Shown: positions 28,801 through 40,928 of the stretch, one piece after another
Position numbering within the stretch: the stretch's first letter is position 1
Layout of the letters: every line of letters starts with the position of its first letter
Assembly: GCA_030141605.1 (NCBI GenBank)
Contig: JAQGDQ010000069.1
Location: forward strand, 129,126-193,125
DNA length: 64,000 nt
Direction of reading: 5' to 3'
Source of the DNA: Tubiluchus corallicola
Taxonomy: Eukaryota; Priapulida; Priapulimorpha; Priapulimorphida; Tubiluchidae
Made by a program: the position numbers and the translations under genes
Notes under the pieces: model-generated
What the model saw: only the letters and a program-made list of their open reading frames with translations
What the model was told of the DNA's origin: nothing
Databases searched by the model: none

Positions 28801-31800
28801 AACTAAATAACAAAACAATTATAATAATAATTTGTCACATACATTTTTCACTACAGGTGTCGTCGTATAGTCCTCAAATGGCATTTCAGCATTTGATTTT
28901 ACCTGAAAAAAATTCATAACTGTTTACGCTGTTTTCATGCACAGTAAATCATAACTTCGTTAATGTAATTTATTTCATTTTACATTGCACAAAAGATTTT
29001 TTACTTGACGACCTCCAATAAATAACGATTTTTTAACTATAATAAGATTTTTATGACCAATCTCTTCCTTAACGACGAACATCTGCCTTTGCGCTAAAAC
29101 TGCTTCCTTTTGTATTGCATAGTACGTTTCGCTGTAATTTACATTGTTTTAAACATATTCACTATGGGAAGCCATTACCGTTATTGAAACTTTGACGATA
29201 AACAGAAAAGTTTATTGCACAAAATTCCATCCGTGCAGTTGATGCATCCATTAGGTGTTATAACAATCATTTTCATTTTGGCTAGCAACATTTTATAAGC
29301 ACCTAGCTTGTACAGAACTAAAAATAGATGCGTGACACAAAAAATTAACATGTGGCTAAAACTGTGACAAAATATTTCACAGTAGTACAAGAAATGGCAA
29401 CAAAGTTACCAGAATTTTTATTAATAGTAGTAATAGTTTATTAATAGTTACTATCAATAGTATTTATACCACTGAATTTCCATTACTATAAAAAGTGCTT
29501 AAAATTGAAAAGTATAGGAAGATTCAAAAGAAACAAACAGAATTAACAAAAACTGGAGATAATCAATTTGGTGCTGCATCAGAGTTAGGAGTTACTATAC
29601 TACACCAAGTTTTTCGGCTTAACCAGAACACCACAATAGTTATGGCTATGGCCATGGTAGTGCACTACATCTAAAAAACCTACTATTTCATACACATGTG
29701 GCAGTAACAGATCACCAAAAAAATCTGTGGCTTCCCGTGGTAGTTGAGTAGGCATGTTATCGATTGAACACACTAGCACTCCAGGCCCAGAGAAGCTGAA
29801 ACATAAAAAAACATGCATGAAACACATTTTATACCAGACTTTAATGATTGTTGACAAAAAAATAATGTTTTTTTTCAAAAGCCACTGTCTAATTCTGCAG
29901 GTAATATATAGTATCTGGTAAAGTCTGCAACGACCTGTTTCTTGATGTCCAGTTTAGCCTGTTTCATCAGAAACAATAAAGCCCGCAGATGTCGTGTCTG
30001 TGGTAAAAAAACAACAGAAATTCCTCTGAAAATCCACTGCTTGTTCTAATATATTTGCGTGGGTAGTAATGATTAAGATGCCTTTTAGCCACTCCTAACT
30101 GTCAGTCGCTGATTTTATTCACACCATTTGCTAACGGTAGCAGTGGATTCATATGCGAAATGGATACATTACGAGTGCGACAAAGTGTGCTTAATTCTTG
30201 CTAGCATAAAAATTAAGCCTGAGTCTGCCAATATCGTGTTACTGTTCCAAAATCCTGGCCTGGTTCGGACTTATGGATCACCCAAGGTCAGTGCAAACCG
30301 CTGCATTGCAAGCACCTAGCGGTCTAGTATTGAAAACATACCAAAACTTTGCTTACTTTTCAGTGCTCTTGTTCTCATCGGCATCATACAGACAAAACGG
30401 TTTCTCTATAGTAGTGCACTCATTCATAAATTCTATAGAACCAACAGGATCTGCTGATATATCACAGATTGCTAACAATCTAAAAAAGAAAACAAACAAT
30501 AAAACTCTGTTTAAATAGATTCCTGCATCTATTTAATGCCTTTACTCTCCATTTACTAAACTAAATAAAGTAAAGCATTTAAAAGTGATAGCTGGTGATT
30601 AAAATCAATCATGACCAAAAGCTTGATTATATTTAAGCTTTTTAAAAGTTTTCATACTAGTGTGTTTAAAATCTAGGTTTACCTTCAGCCTTTTTGGTTA
30701 AATATTGGACACAAAAAAACAAAGGAAGTCTGTACAGTTAATCTGCTTAACTAAAAACGGAAGGGTGAATGGAAGATTAAATGTTATAAAACAGTAACAA
30801 AAACTTCAACATTAATATAGAGCAAACGATAAACAATAAGCAACTGCAGTAGCTACCAGTAATAATAACTTGTTTTTTTAGTTACAACAAATTTTGTACG
30901 CAGACGTATAACAGCCGTCAGCAGTATGGTAGATCAAATTGTTCTGAAACAATTTTTCATACAGTCACCCTTCCAGTTTCTGACTGCTTCACCATTGTTT
31001 AACACACAACACAGACATTCAGTTCTTTTATGATTTTGCATAACACTGATACTTTATTATGCATTGGTAACACAAAAAAAGGAAATACTGCTACTACTAA
31101 TTATTAAAATATCAATATAAAAAGTTTCGAAGTACAGTTAAAACAATAATAATTTACATTACCTATGAGGAAGATGAGGAGTTCCCATGCTTGTCGGTAA
31201 CCATGGTTGCCTGCTTGGTTGTAAGAGATTCTTAGCATCGGGGATGTACAGCAAACGTGGTGCATTCGGAGCATAATAAATACCATTAATTATCACAGAT
31301 GCATGTGGAGCTATCTGAAAACATTCAGTTCAAATACAATAAAACTCAATTAAATGCATCTACAAGATGAATTTTATCAACTTTAAAAATGAAAAATACA
31401 AATAGTTCCACACCACCAAAGATAAACTTGTCAGGTACACAAAAATGTACAAGTAAGCAAATATACAAAAAGTAAGTCAAAAAAGTAAGTATACAAATAT
31501 ACATAGAGTCACATAGCATCAGCCAGGCATGATGATATGTGAACTAATAACAGCTAGGCGGGTAAGTCAATTATTCGTAATGACCCCTAGAAAAACATAA
31601 TGGAGTTTGTGCCCTTATGAGCACAAAATGATTGTGCATAGATCCCTTATCTGCTTAAAAATTTCTAGTTGTTAACCAGTTCTCAGTTTATTACAAATTC
31701 AGACACTACAAGATGAAGTGCAGCTAGTTTTTTAATGAACTAGGTAAGTATATGAATAGCTACCGTCCTACTGAAGTTAGAGTAGTACATGTCGGGATGT

Positions 31801-34800
31801 GCTTCGAATTCGTCGCTGTTAAATGGCCCGCCCTCTTTTCGAATAAGATGGTCTTCTCGACTGACAACGCAGGCGTACAACTTTTTGCGAGCTGCAAACA
31901 AGACAATAAAATGCCTAAGTAAATTAATGTCAGGAGGATAATGTTTCTATATGACCAACAACTCTGGACATAATAATTATTGATTATACAAATTAAAGAG
32001 TTGAGCCACAAAATACTTTTTGCTCAATTCGATATACATAATAATTTTTGCCTACAGAAATCCAAAGTTAAAACTCAGGAATCGTAAAGGTGTACTTACA
32101 CCCATGTTGAGCAACTTTTGGTAAGTTTCTTGGTTCCACATATTCATATGGCAGTTCTTGGAACATCTCCTGTGCTCCCTAATAAAAACAGGACTCCATC
32201 ATTTCTACGTATAAGCCTATTTCGATAATTGGATTGTTTCGTTATTTAGAAACCAAAATCATCTACGGTTGTAATTTAACAAATAGAAAAATAACAAGTG
32301 TGGTTACACAGAAATTTTACGATTCTACATTGAATGTTCACTTAGACTGCGTGCGTACTGATGATTATCAATAAAATAAGTCCTTAAACAAACTATTTTA
32401 TAATTATTACAAGTTTAATTGCAGCAGTGTGGGAGTAAAACAGAAAGACAGAGAGGGTTTGTTCAACCTTTACTGCAAAGAATGAAATTTTAACTATTAT
32501 AAATAATAATTTACAATACTAATGATGTGCAGGTAGACCCCATGTTATGACAACAAATGTAATTCTTCCTAATACCTGGCAGTTAACCATAACCGGGCAA
32601 TTGCATAAATGGCAAAGTACACCTGTTATTGAAAAACTTCTAACTCATACAAGTAGCTATGATATGAAAAAGCCTGGTCTAACTATAAGAAAACAGCTAA
32701 AATCTGCAAAAAATAAGCAGTTTTATTTTTGTGTGCTGCAAAAACACTTTAAACAATAATGTGAAGTAATTGTCGAACTGCATGCATAAGTGACAAAAAT
32801 CTGATTAGTTCTTACCTGTGAAACGTTACCTGTTCCTGTAAAGATAAATGTCAGAGGACCGATTGATTTAGGCATCAGGCCGAGAGAAATCTCATAACCA
32901 GCATCTCGGATGGCTGCACGTGCCATTGCACTGCTACGATAATTATGTGCTAACCCAATGTGCTGAAAATGATTTTCGTAAATTAAAACAAATATACCAC
33001 TGATTTACAGGTTTTTATTGTTTTAATAGTAAAAAAATGAAGTTAATTAAAATATTAATGTTTGTAGCCAAAAAATTGCAACAAAGCAGTAAATTGACCA
33101 ATATGTGAACCTGCAGCCTTCAACTTGAACCATGTCCTTGTAGTCTTCCACAAATCACATAATTTCTTATTTACAGTATTTGTTCTTCACAAACAGACTA
33201 GGACTTAGGCCAGAAATGGACAATTTTTTCCTAGCAATGTCTTATTTGGTTCATAAACCAACAACAGCCAAAAAATACCCTGGAAGATTTACAGAAAAGG
33301 CAGAACAAAGTGACTGAGTTTTTCGAAAACCTCGTGGCAAACTATACAAGACGTGTGCCATGTGCGCTTACCCAAAGAGGCAAATTTGCAGATGCAATAC
33401 AAACAATTGCAATTGTTAGGCAATTGACAGTTTATAACTTTTGATATTTTATAATGTGAAACTGTGAATAAACATTCATGAATTGTGTGGAAATCAAGTG
33501 TCAAAAGGACATATTTTTAGCATTTTAGAGCTTCTTACATTATTAATAGAATTCATTAGCTTGGCAATAACAAATATTTTAATGTATTCTGACGTATATT
33601 GCATTGCATTTACATTTGCCGCTCCACTTCTTAATTTTAAACGTGACAATATACTATCCTGTGCCACAAATAGTCAGCAGTTTAGAAAATAGATAAGAGC
33701 ATGTTCACTGAATCTTCATCTTTGGCTTCACATTTACAAACAACAGCTCACCAGAAATGGGGTATGGTGTCCAAGTGCAAGAAGACGAAGACCTAGTCCA
33801 TGTAAGATGTCGATCATTCCAGCAACTCCGGCGTATTTCCCGAATGCGACGACACGCTGACCTTTATCATTCACCATCTTCTCATAGTCTATTAGTCGAA
33901 TGTTCTGTAATTCAGCAAAAAATTGACTCTGTTTCAATAGTTTATTTTTATATTGAATAATACAATATAAAAATAATAAAAAGAAAACTGCGTAGAAAAC
34001 TGGCAAAGTCTATATTTGAACTGCAGCCTGGAAGCAACTGTTGTGTTATTACCTCAGCCAATATGGCATCTAGCAACTGCATGTTAGCCTCCTGAGCCTT
34101 GATGGTGTGTGAGAAGAAAGCATAGGTTTTGTTGGGCATAAGCATTTCAATCGGCACAGATTTCACGCCCATTATGACGGGGCACTCTGAGAGATCTTCT
34201 TGCATGATGGCACCCGCATCAGCATACATCTAGAAAAATGTTTTTTTAGAAAAATGTTAACGTTTTTCACTAAAACTCATGTAATTGTATTATCATAAAA
34301 TAAACAAACATTAATAAAGCATATAATTATGTACTGACCTCTTGTGGATATGCCCTTCGATTGGACGGTTGCACAAATACTTGTACACCATTCCGTACAA
34401 GCTTACGCACATGGTGCGGTGCTAGTGGTGCACGACGTTCCCAGGGATTGATCGTTTCTCGTCGAATTCCCAATACTCCTGCCTATAACAAAACATTCAC
34501 GATACAACAGTCAACGTTGAAATCACATAAAAAGCTACTTTACTACATAATACATAATACTACATAATAAATAGCGCACACTTCAATTTGGCCTTCCTTT
34601 AACTCATTACATAATTTACAATTTGCCAACGACTTAAAAAAGCAAAACAATTACGGAACTTATAAATATCACAATGAAATTTAAGAAGCTGATTGTTTGA
34701 CAAAAGGAAAGCAATACTGTGGTTTACAGAAAGTAAAGTGACTAGAAAAAAAATAAAAGCAATGTGGTTAGCTACTATTTTAGATAAAAATTATGGCTAA

Positions 34801-35269
34801 AAGTCAACACATAAATGTGCGATCGTTATAAGCATAATAAAAACGCTGACTTTACACAAATGGCTAGACGTGATCAGTTCGTCAGTTAGTTCAGCAAAGT
34901 CAACATTTTCTACGCCAGATTAAATATAAACAAATTTATCCAAAGGACAAATGGCTAGACGTGATCAGTTTATCAGTTAGTTCAGCAAAGTCAACTGCAG
35001 TGGCTCGATTCGGCAAATTAGAGGTTCGTAACTTCACTACAATATTACACCAATAACAGCCGTGAAATGCACATTTAAAAGCAAATCTTGACTGTCATTT
35101 TCAGCCAAGCACAGGCTAATATTCCAACCAAAAATTATATACTAATAATAAGAATGTGGCAAACCTTCGCAGTTAATGCTGGTGATGTACTGAAGCATTT
35201 TATTGTTTGATTAGTCCAGTATATACTCCATGCTGTCTGACTTGTCTGCCGGAGACGACACTTCCACAT
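19820..35269 (-). CDS. AASS: Alpha-aminoadipic semialdehyde synthase (LKR/SDH), mitochondrial, 22 coding exons
   Basis: Bifunctional first two steps of lysine breakdown: lysine + 2-oxoglutarate to saccharopine, then saccharopine to glutamate + aminoadipate semialdehyde. Exons 5' to 3': 35269-35165, 34482-34339, 34229-34053, 33904-33752, 32962-32816, 32178-32100, 31891-31764, 31314-31163, 30479-30357, 29795-29684, 28902-28843, 27204-27134, 26083-25962, 25632-25503, 24926-24816, 24606-24421, 22659-22504, 22395-22224, 21503-21388, 21185-21097, 20479-20303, 19947-19820. All are GT..AG with consistent phases; 2838 nt gives 945 aa (human about 926). Exon 1 alone encodes a basic, acid-free presequence ([18 protein letters not shown]..), a mitochondrial signal. 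The LKR half runs from about residue 36 ([33 protein letters not shown]) to about 480. The SDH half has the Rossmann motif LGAGYVSEP near 501-509, then [13 protein letters not shown] and YCGGLPAPE. The end is [17 protein letters not shown] and a short tail. Confidence 0.97.
28494..28625. repeat. 86-bp tandem duplication in AASS intron 11
   Basis: A 46-bp core, starting AAAATGTTTCAATTCT and ending AGCAATTG, occurs at 28494-28539 and again at 28580-28625 with several substitutions, a period of 86 bp. It is intronic and diverged, an old local duplication with no visible function. Confidence 0.7.
34856..34995. repeat. 91-bp-period direct repeat in AASS intron 1
   Basis: ACAAATGGCTAGACGTGATC and the following bases up to AAAGTCAAC occur at 34856-34904 and 34947-34995 with two differences in 49 bp. 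The repeat is in the first AASS intron, 170-310 bp downstream of exon 1 in the gene's direction. The high identity suggests a recent duplication. Confidence 0.8.
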
Positions 35270-38200
35270 TGCAAACACCAAGCTGTGTTAGCTGTGGTAA
35301 CTAATGTCTGCTTGGTTTTGCAACAGTCCTGTCCCACGAGTGAGCCAATAGGTGTCCCAGCAAACAACTTTTAAGCTCCTTCACTTCCGCTTGCAATAAA
35401 GTCCAAATCTTATTTGTTGATGCACGAAGATTTTCAAAAGGTTGTCCTCTTAGTCTTGTTATTCCACTAGATAAGAAAATTAGCAGGATTTTGCAAAATC
35501 CTTAAGATCTCATATGCTCTTTGAAGAACCAATAAATGACAACTTGTAATATGATTATAATTTAATATCACTTTGGAAATGATAAATGCAAATGCCTCGT
35601 TTCTAGTTATGATTCAAAGCACAGATCCTTCAAAATTTTTCTACTTTATTTTTAATGCATGAAGACTAAACTGGTTGTTGCCACAACTCTGTAACATGGA
35701 TAGGTGAATGAATGTGTCCATTTGCTTGACCAAGATTCAAATTTCACTTAAGGTTACTGTCCAATGGTTGAAATTGGTTATTTCCTAAAACGAAAAATAA
35801 GATTAAATTATAAATGTGCTTCGCTTAAGAATCACACTTTTCATTTTTGCAGAGTTTTAAATTATCTCTGGTTGTATATATGCAAAATTTTACTAGGACA
35901 CAATCTTAGATACAAGTAAGAAGGTAAACAAAACTGTTCACTGCCATTTATTACAGCACGTATGCTAACTACACTATATAGATAGTGCCGCAATTTACGC
36001 GAACATCAAATTAATAAGGTGCAACAGAACTCGTGCTCATAGGTGTTGATGTAGCACACTAATCAGTCATGATTAAATATTTATGTCTGAGTCACAATGC
36101 TATCACTACTTTATTAAAACTTCCTGTATGGCGTACACAATCATACATACAGCTAGTCTACATGACTAGGCCTTCTGCAACAATTTTCCTATGCAGTTCA
36201 AAGGTATTAATAATTTATTATGCAAATTAAACTAACTCACTAGAATGTATCATTTTTCCATACACAGAGCTAGCATTAACTATATATTTGCTAGAGCTAC
36301 TACACAATCTTGGATTAGAACTTTTGCACAGTCACATACCACAAATTCACATTAAAGTGCCTTTTTTATATTTTACCTTCTTGCAGTAATATTAATTCAT
36401 TCTACTCAAAACATCAGATCCACATTATGCTTACATAGTCTAATCTTTCTTCACAAAAATGTGAGCAAAATTTTAAACAGAAAACTTCAACTGTGCAAAC
36501 TCTGCATTAACTACAAGTCCTCGTAATTTATCAAGAAAATTCAAAGGTTCTTATTGACTTGTGTAGTTAAGCTAACATGCTGTGAATTATAGCCATTTTG
36601 CCGGCAAAAATATCTAGGACACTCGCTCAAGCATGGCCACCAGTTCATTGTACAGATGGATTTTTGACTTGTAGAATGAATGCAGCTTTTGCAAATGGTT
36701 AACTAACAACTTTATCAATTGCTTTTACACCAATTGCTTCCAGGTACTGTTCATATACATAACAGAAGTTAAAAGTTAACGTACTTTTTTAAAGTTACAA
36801 TAAGATACCCATAACATAACTAAAAATTTTGTATATAAGCAGTTTGCTAACTTGTTAAATTGCAAACAACAATGTTATCATTATTAAAATTAAAGTTTTT
36901 TATGCACGAAAACACTAAATTAAACAAAATAATGGAACTTGACAAGTCACTTAGATCGTATAAATGGCAACAAATTCGTCAATTAACAAAATATTCATGA
37001 TCAATTGGCGATTAAGAGGTTTTACAGTACGCATTAGAGCACATTAATCTAAATTTATACACTAACAGCTGCAATACAATGCTCATGGAAAATCAGCATA
37101 CTTACATGCAAGCCCATGGCTTCATTACAAAACACAAATCAATAAAGGTTAGTGTGAAATCAGCAGCAGTTGACTTTTAAAACACTTTGATGTCTACTAA
37201 TTAGAAATCCTTCTCCCGACCAAGGTGACCTACAAAATGGACTGGCCAGCAGCATGTAGTATCAGTAAACAACAATTGTAAAAGTTTGAACAGTCAGCAG
37301 TTTCACAGGGCCAACAAACATGTAAACAACCACAGTCCATCATGCTTGCTATTTGAGCAATGCTACAACCAGCCTATAAGTAAACGTTCAGAAGCTCGAA
37401 AACTGAGATATCGGATTCTCAGTATACGTAGTACAGGAGCGGTGACGGTGAGTAATTCCTCATTCAGTCGAACAGTCAGTCAACATGATAATCGGCTAAG
37501 CAAAATACCAAACAAATTTATTGTCAAGCACCATCATTGCATAAAAGTTAGCTAAAATAAGATAAACATTTATTTTACATCTGTGACAACAAATATGAAA
37601 ACTAATGATTCCTGATGCTGGATTTAAACCAAATGTCTTTCAGGTTCATTTTCCATTACTTACATAGCTGTTTATGCTTGACAAACATGTGAGAACATTT
37701 GTTAGCATGGCTTCTAAGCTTTTACTCGTGTGTACAAATGTAACTAAAGATACAATGTGCAAAATAGTAAGCTTATTATACAGTTAAATATCTTCACACT
37801 TAGGCTTAGACTAGACATACAAGTCTTTAAAGTTCTACAATTCTCGGGTTGAACAAGACATCATCTACTTTTAGTTTTAAATTTATCACTGCTTGATTAA
37901 TTAATTATGTGTATAATTTTTGCAACAAAATAACCAAGTAAAGGTGATTTCTTGAATCACTGTATTAATAATAATATCTTAATATCTCACTATCTTAATC
38001 ATAATACATTTTCATCAGAACACCAGTTATAAACAAATTTCAAGCTAAATACCTGAAGCCAGCATTGCACAAACTTGTGCCAGATCATTCTGTCCTGAAA
38101 CCCCAAACCTACAAAGCTGACTAACTTTACTTGACCCAAATTAACTGGCTTCCTACACAGCAAATGTTTGTATTGATACCATGCCAAAGTTTTCAACTGT

Positions 38201-40924
38201 GCGCTTTCCCATATAACATTCCTGCGTCTTCTAGGATTTGGATGGGTGCCAATGCCACTTCAATACTTTCGCTGCCAAGCTAAGAGCTCTGGCAGTAAGC
38301 CAAGAGAGACATCTGCCGAAATTCCATTCACAAAGTTTACATTAATATAAGTTTACATTAACTAGTTTTGCTGTAAACTGTAACTGTGAATTTTTTTTCA
38401 ATGTCATACGTTGCTAATTCTTTTAAATTGTAGCCGCCTAATCTTCATTGTGATTGGTTGTATGGTTTTTTATCTTTTTTAACTTTGTTGTAAAAACCAC
38501 TGAGATCTTCAGATAGAGTGCGTTTTTAAGAATAAACTATTACTATTATTATTATTATTATTATTATCATTATTACTATTACATCAAAAACCTGCATAAT
38601 AGGACCTTATCCTGTTAAAGCCTGCAAACATAGATTTTCCTGTGTCTTGTACTAAACCTGTGTACAATAAAGAATGTGACATGTATATGTAATTTTTTAA
38701 TGGTTTAAATAAACATCTAGCAAATATCTCAATAAAAATATTGGAAAATCTGTAGTAAACTTCTCGTTTAATGACAACTTTTATTTATGTGCCCATGACA
38801 AAAACATTTTTATGGAAAGATAAAAAGTTGTTTCTTCACATTCTTTCTTCACACTTGTTCTAAAAATGTTACTGTTCAAAAAATTAAGGCCAAGTTTGAA
38901 GAAGTAATAGTTATCAAGCTAGATTGCATTATGCGCAATCCAATTCTTTTCAGTATAACTAATAAGCAGTAGACCACAGCTGCGTATTTCTGGCACTTAC
39001 AATTCAATCTGTAAGCTTTTGTTCAGATTCAAACAGGAGAGATCAATGGCTGAAATGTATACCATAAACATGCTCTATTACATGCTATTACACATATAGA
39101 ACTGATGTTACTTAAAGGAGTGTCATCTGTCAAGTGTTTCACTCTGGTTTCAGACTGTTAGTCAAGTATGTTAAGCTAAGTTAATACAAGCAATAGTGCC
39201 AGTTTAACAGGATGGCATTAAAGGTACTGGTGATAATGTACAATAAAACTAATAATACACAGTGATTTAAAGGCTTTGTTTAAACGGCAACAATTTTCCA
39301 TTTTTCTTTATGTAAACTGGTGTGGGAACATTTATTTTCTTGGCATAAATTAGATCATACTGACCTGTTCTTTCTCTAAAAAAACTGTTCCATAGAGTTC
39401 TCATATTACAAGAAAAAATGGAAAGCTTTCATGTTGCTTTCTTTCTATAATAAATTACCATTCACATAAACACTTTTGGTAGTTTATTATAAACTTGCCA
39501 CCCAAGATAACATAAATTTGGTATGTATAGTAAAATATCAGAGCTGTCAAATATCCCAAAATTTCTGGCAGTAATATATGTCACAGTCACTTAATTCCTG
39601 TCCCCACAGACAGTGATTCAACAGTTTCTCACAATGTGCAAACAAATCACCAATTTTTTACAGAATTTGGATTCTTTGGCACCCATATGATGCTATGATA
39701 ACTGCTAGCTTATTGCCATCATTTCGGGTACACTAAGCAATGACTATGTAGACTGTTCGAGTTTTACTGATCTCTAATAGATGCGTTTGACATTTCATCA
39801 GTGTTCAAAAATTTTTTGCTGTTGCTGTTGTCTTGCGGCATGATGTGGCGTGGTTTTTTAATATTGTGATGTTACAATAGAGCATTGAATGACTTAAAGG
39901 AACCAACAGCATGTTACTTACGTTTGTATCTTACAAATACATCCAAGCAAAACGTGTATGTACACGTGCTTGCACATGTGTGGCGAGTAACTCAAAGCTT
40001 TGTATTACAGATTAGTTTTTAAAAATTGAGGTCAGATTGCATTTTTTGCTTTGCCATAACCTAGTACTAGCTACTTCAGTTAACCGAAGGTAATCAGAAT
40101 TGAAATTTATACACCTTAATAAGTACTCAGAAGTTTTAAGAATGTAAGAACTTACAAAATTGACCAATTATAACTGGCTCTGCTCACATCAGTCTGCCCC
40201 AGCTACAATTTTACATTTTACTTAACCAGGCAAAAATTTCTGGGCTTTCTTACCAAAATAAAGTTTGATCAGAAGAACAAAAACTACCTGCAAATGCCTG
40301 GTTACACAAAGGGCACCTTAGTTACACCTGTAGCACATAATGTAGGCAGAGTGTGATTTTACTGTATGGAATTTGTCTACCAGTTTTCAGGATTCAGAAC
40401 CAAGGTCACGAAAGTCAGTAAATGCATCAATCATCAGGTATTCATCAAATATTCCAAAACAATTAAAGCAGAGGTATGACACTTACACTTGACTATGGCA
40501 ATCACTTAGTCACTTACCCAACCTGCTATTCAGTATTTGGTAGACCATTGACACGATGACCAATTCATCATTAAATATGCCCTAATAAATATGATTTGGT
40601 GAATTTCAACTGCACAGTTTAATGAAAACAAATAACCGTTTAACATTGCTATAAGAACACGCGTTGATCAAAATGCCAACCGGCTTAAAGCTTTGATACA
40701 TCTATAACTTCCAGATAAATTTTAGAATTTAATTCATCATGACAACGTTATTATATGTATTGATCGAACTGTGAAGCTTTTTACCTTTATTACGTTAAGA
40801 GATTTCAACGGCAGTTCTCACGAGTAACATAAATAATCGTCAAATTCTTCCGTTCAAGTTTAACACGCCACGCTAATTTTGTTGGCAAGTTGCCAAACTT
40901 AAAACATGTTGCGCGCGAACAAGT
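35270..40924. other. Spacer upstream of AASS
   Basis: The first few hundred bases should be the AASS promoter and 5' UTR; a CCAAT box lies at about 35344-35352 (GAGCCAATAG) but no TATA box is obvious. Between about 35400 and 38090 and between 38600 and 40920 the DNA is AT-rich. Its open frames (for example 37286-37555) have no recognisable motif or splice context. A retroposon-like tail is listed separately at 38400-38580. Confidence 0.5.
38400..38580 (+). repeat. (ATT)n microsatellite with a possible retroposon 3' end
   Basis: An imperfect ATT run spans about 38538-38580. It follows AATAAACTATTACTATT, the kind of AT-rich microsatellite tail seen at the 3' ends of several LINE and SINE families. 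The upstream 150 bp has no diagnostic protein motif, so the retroposon reading is only a suggestion; the microsatellite itself is plain. Confidence 0.5.
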
Positions 40925-40928
40925 CAAC

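Noticed and set aside
37286-37555. Plus-strand open frame of 89 codons in the AASS upstream spacer
   Set aside because: Composition is that of random AT-rich sequence, with no motif and no plausible splice partners.
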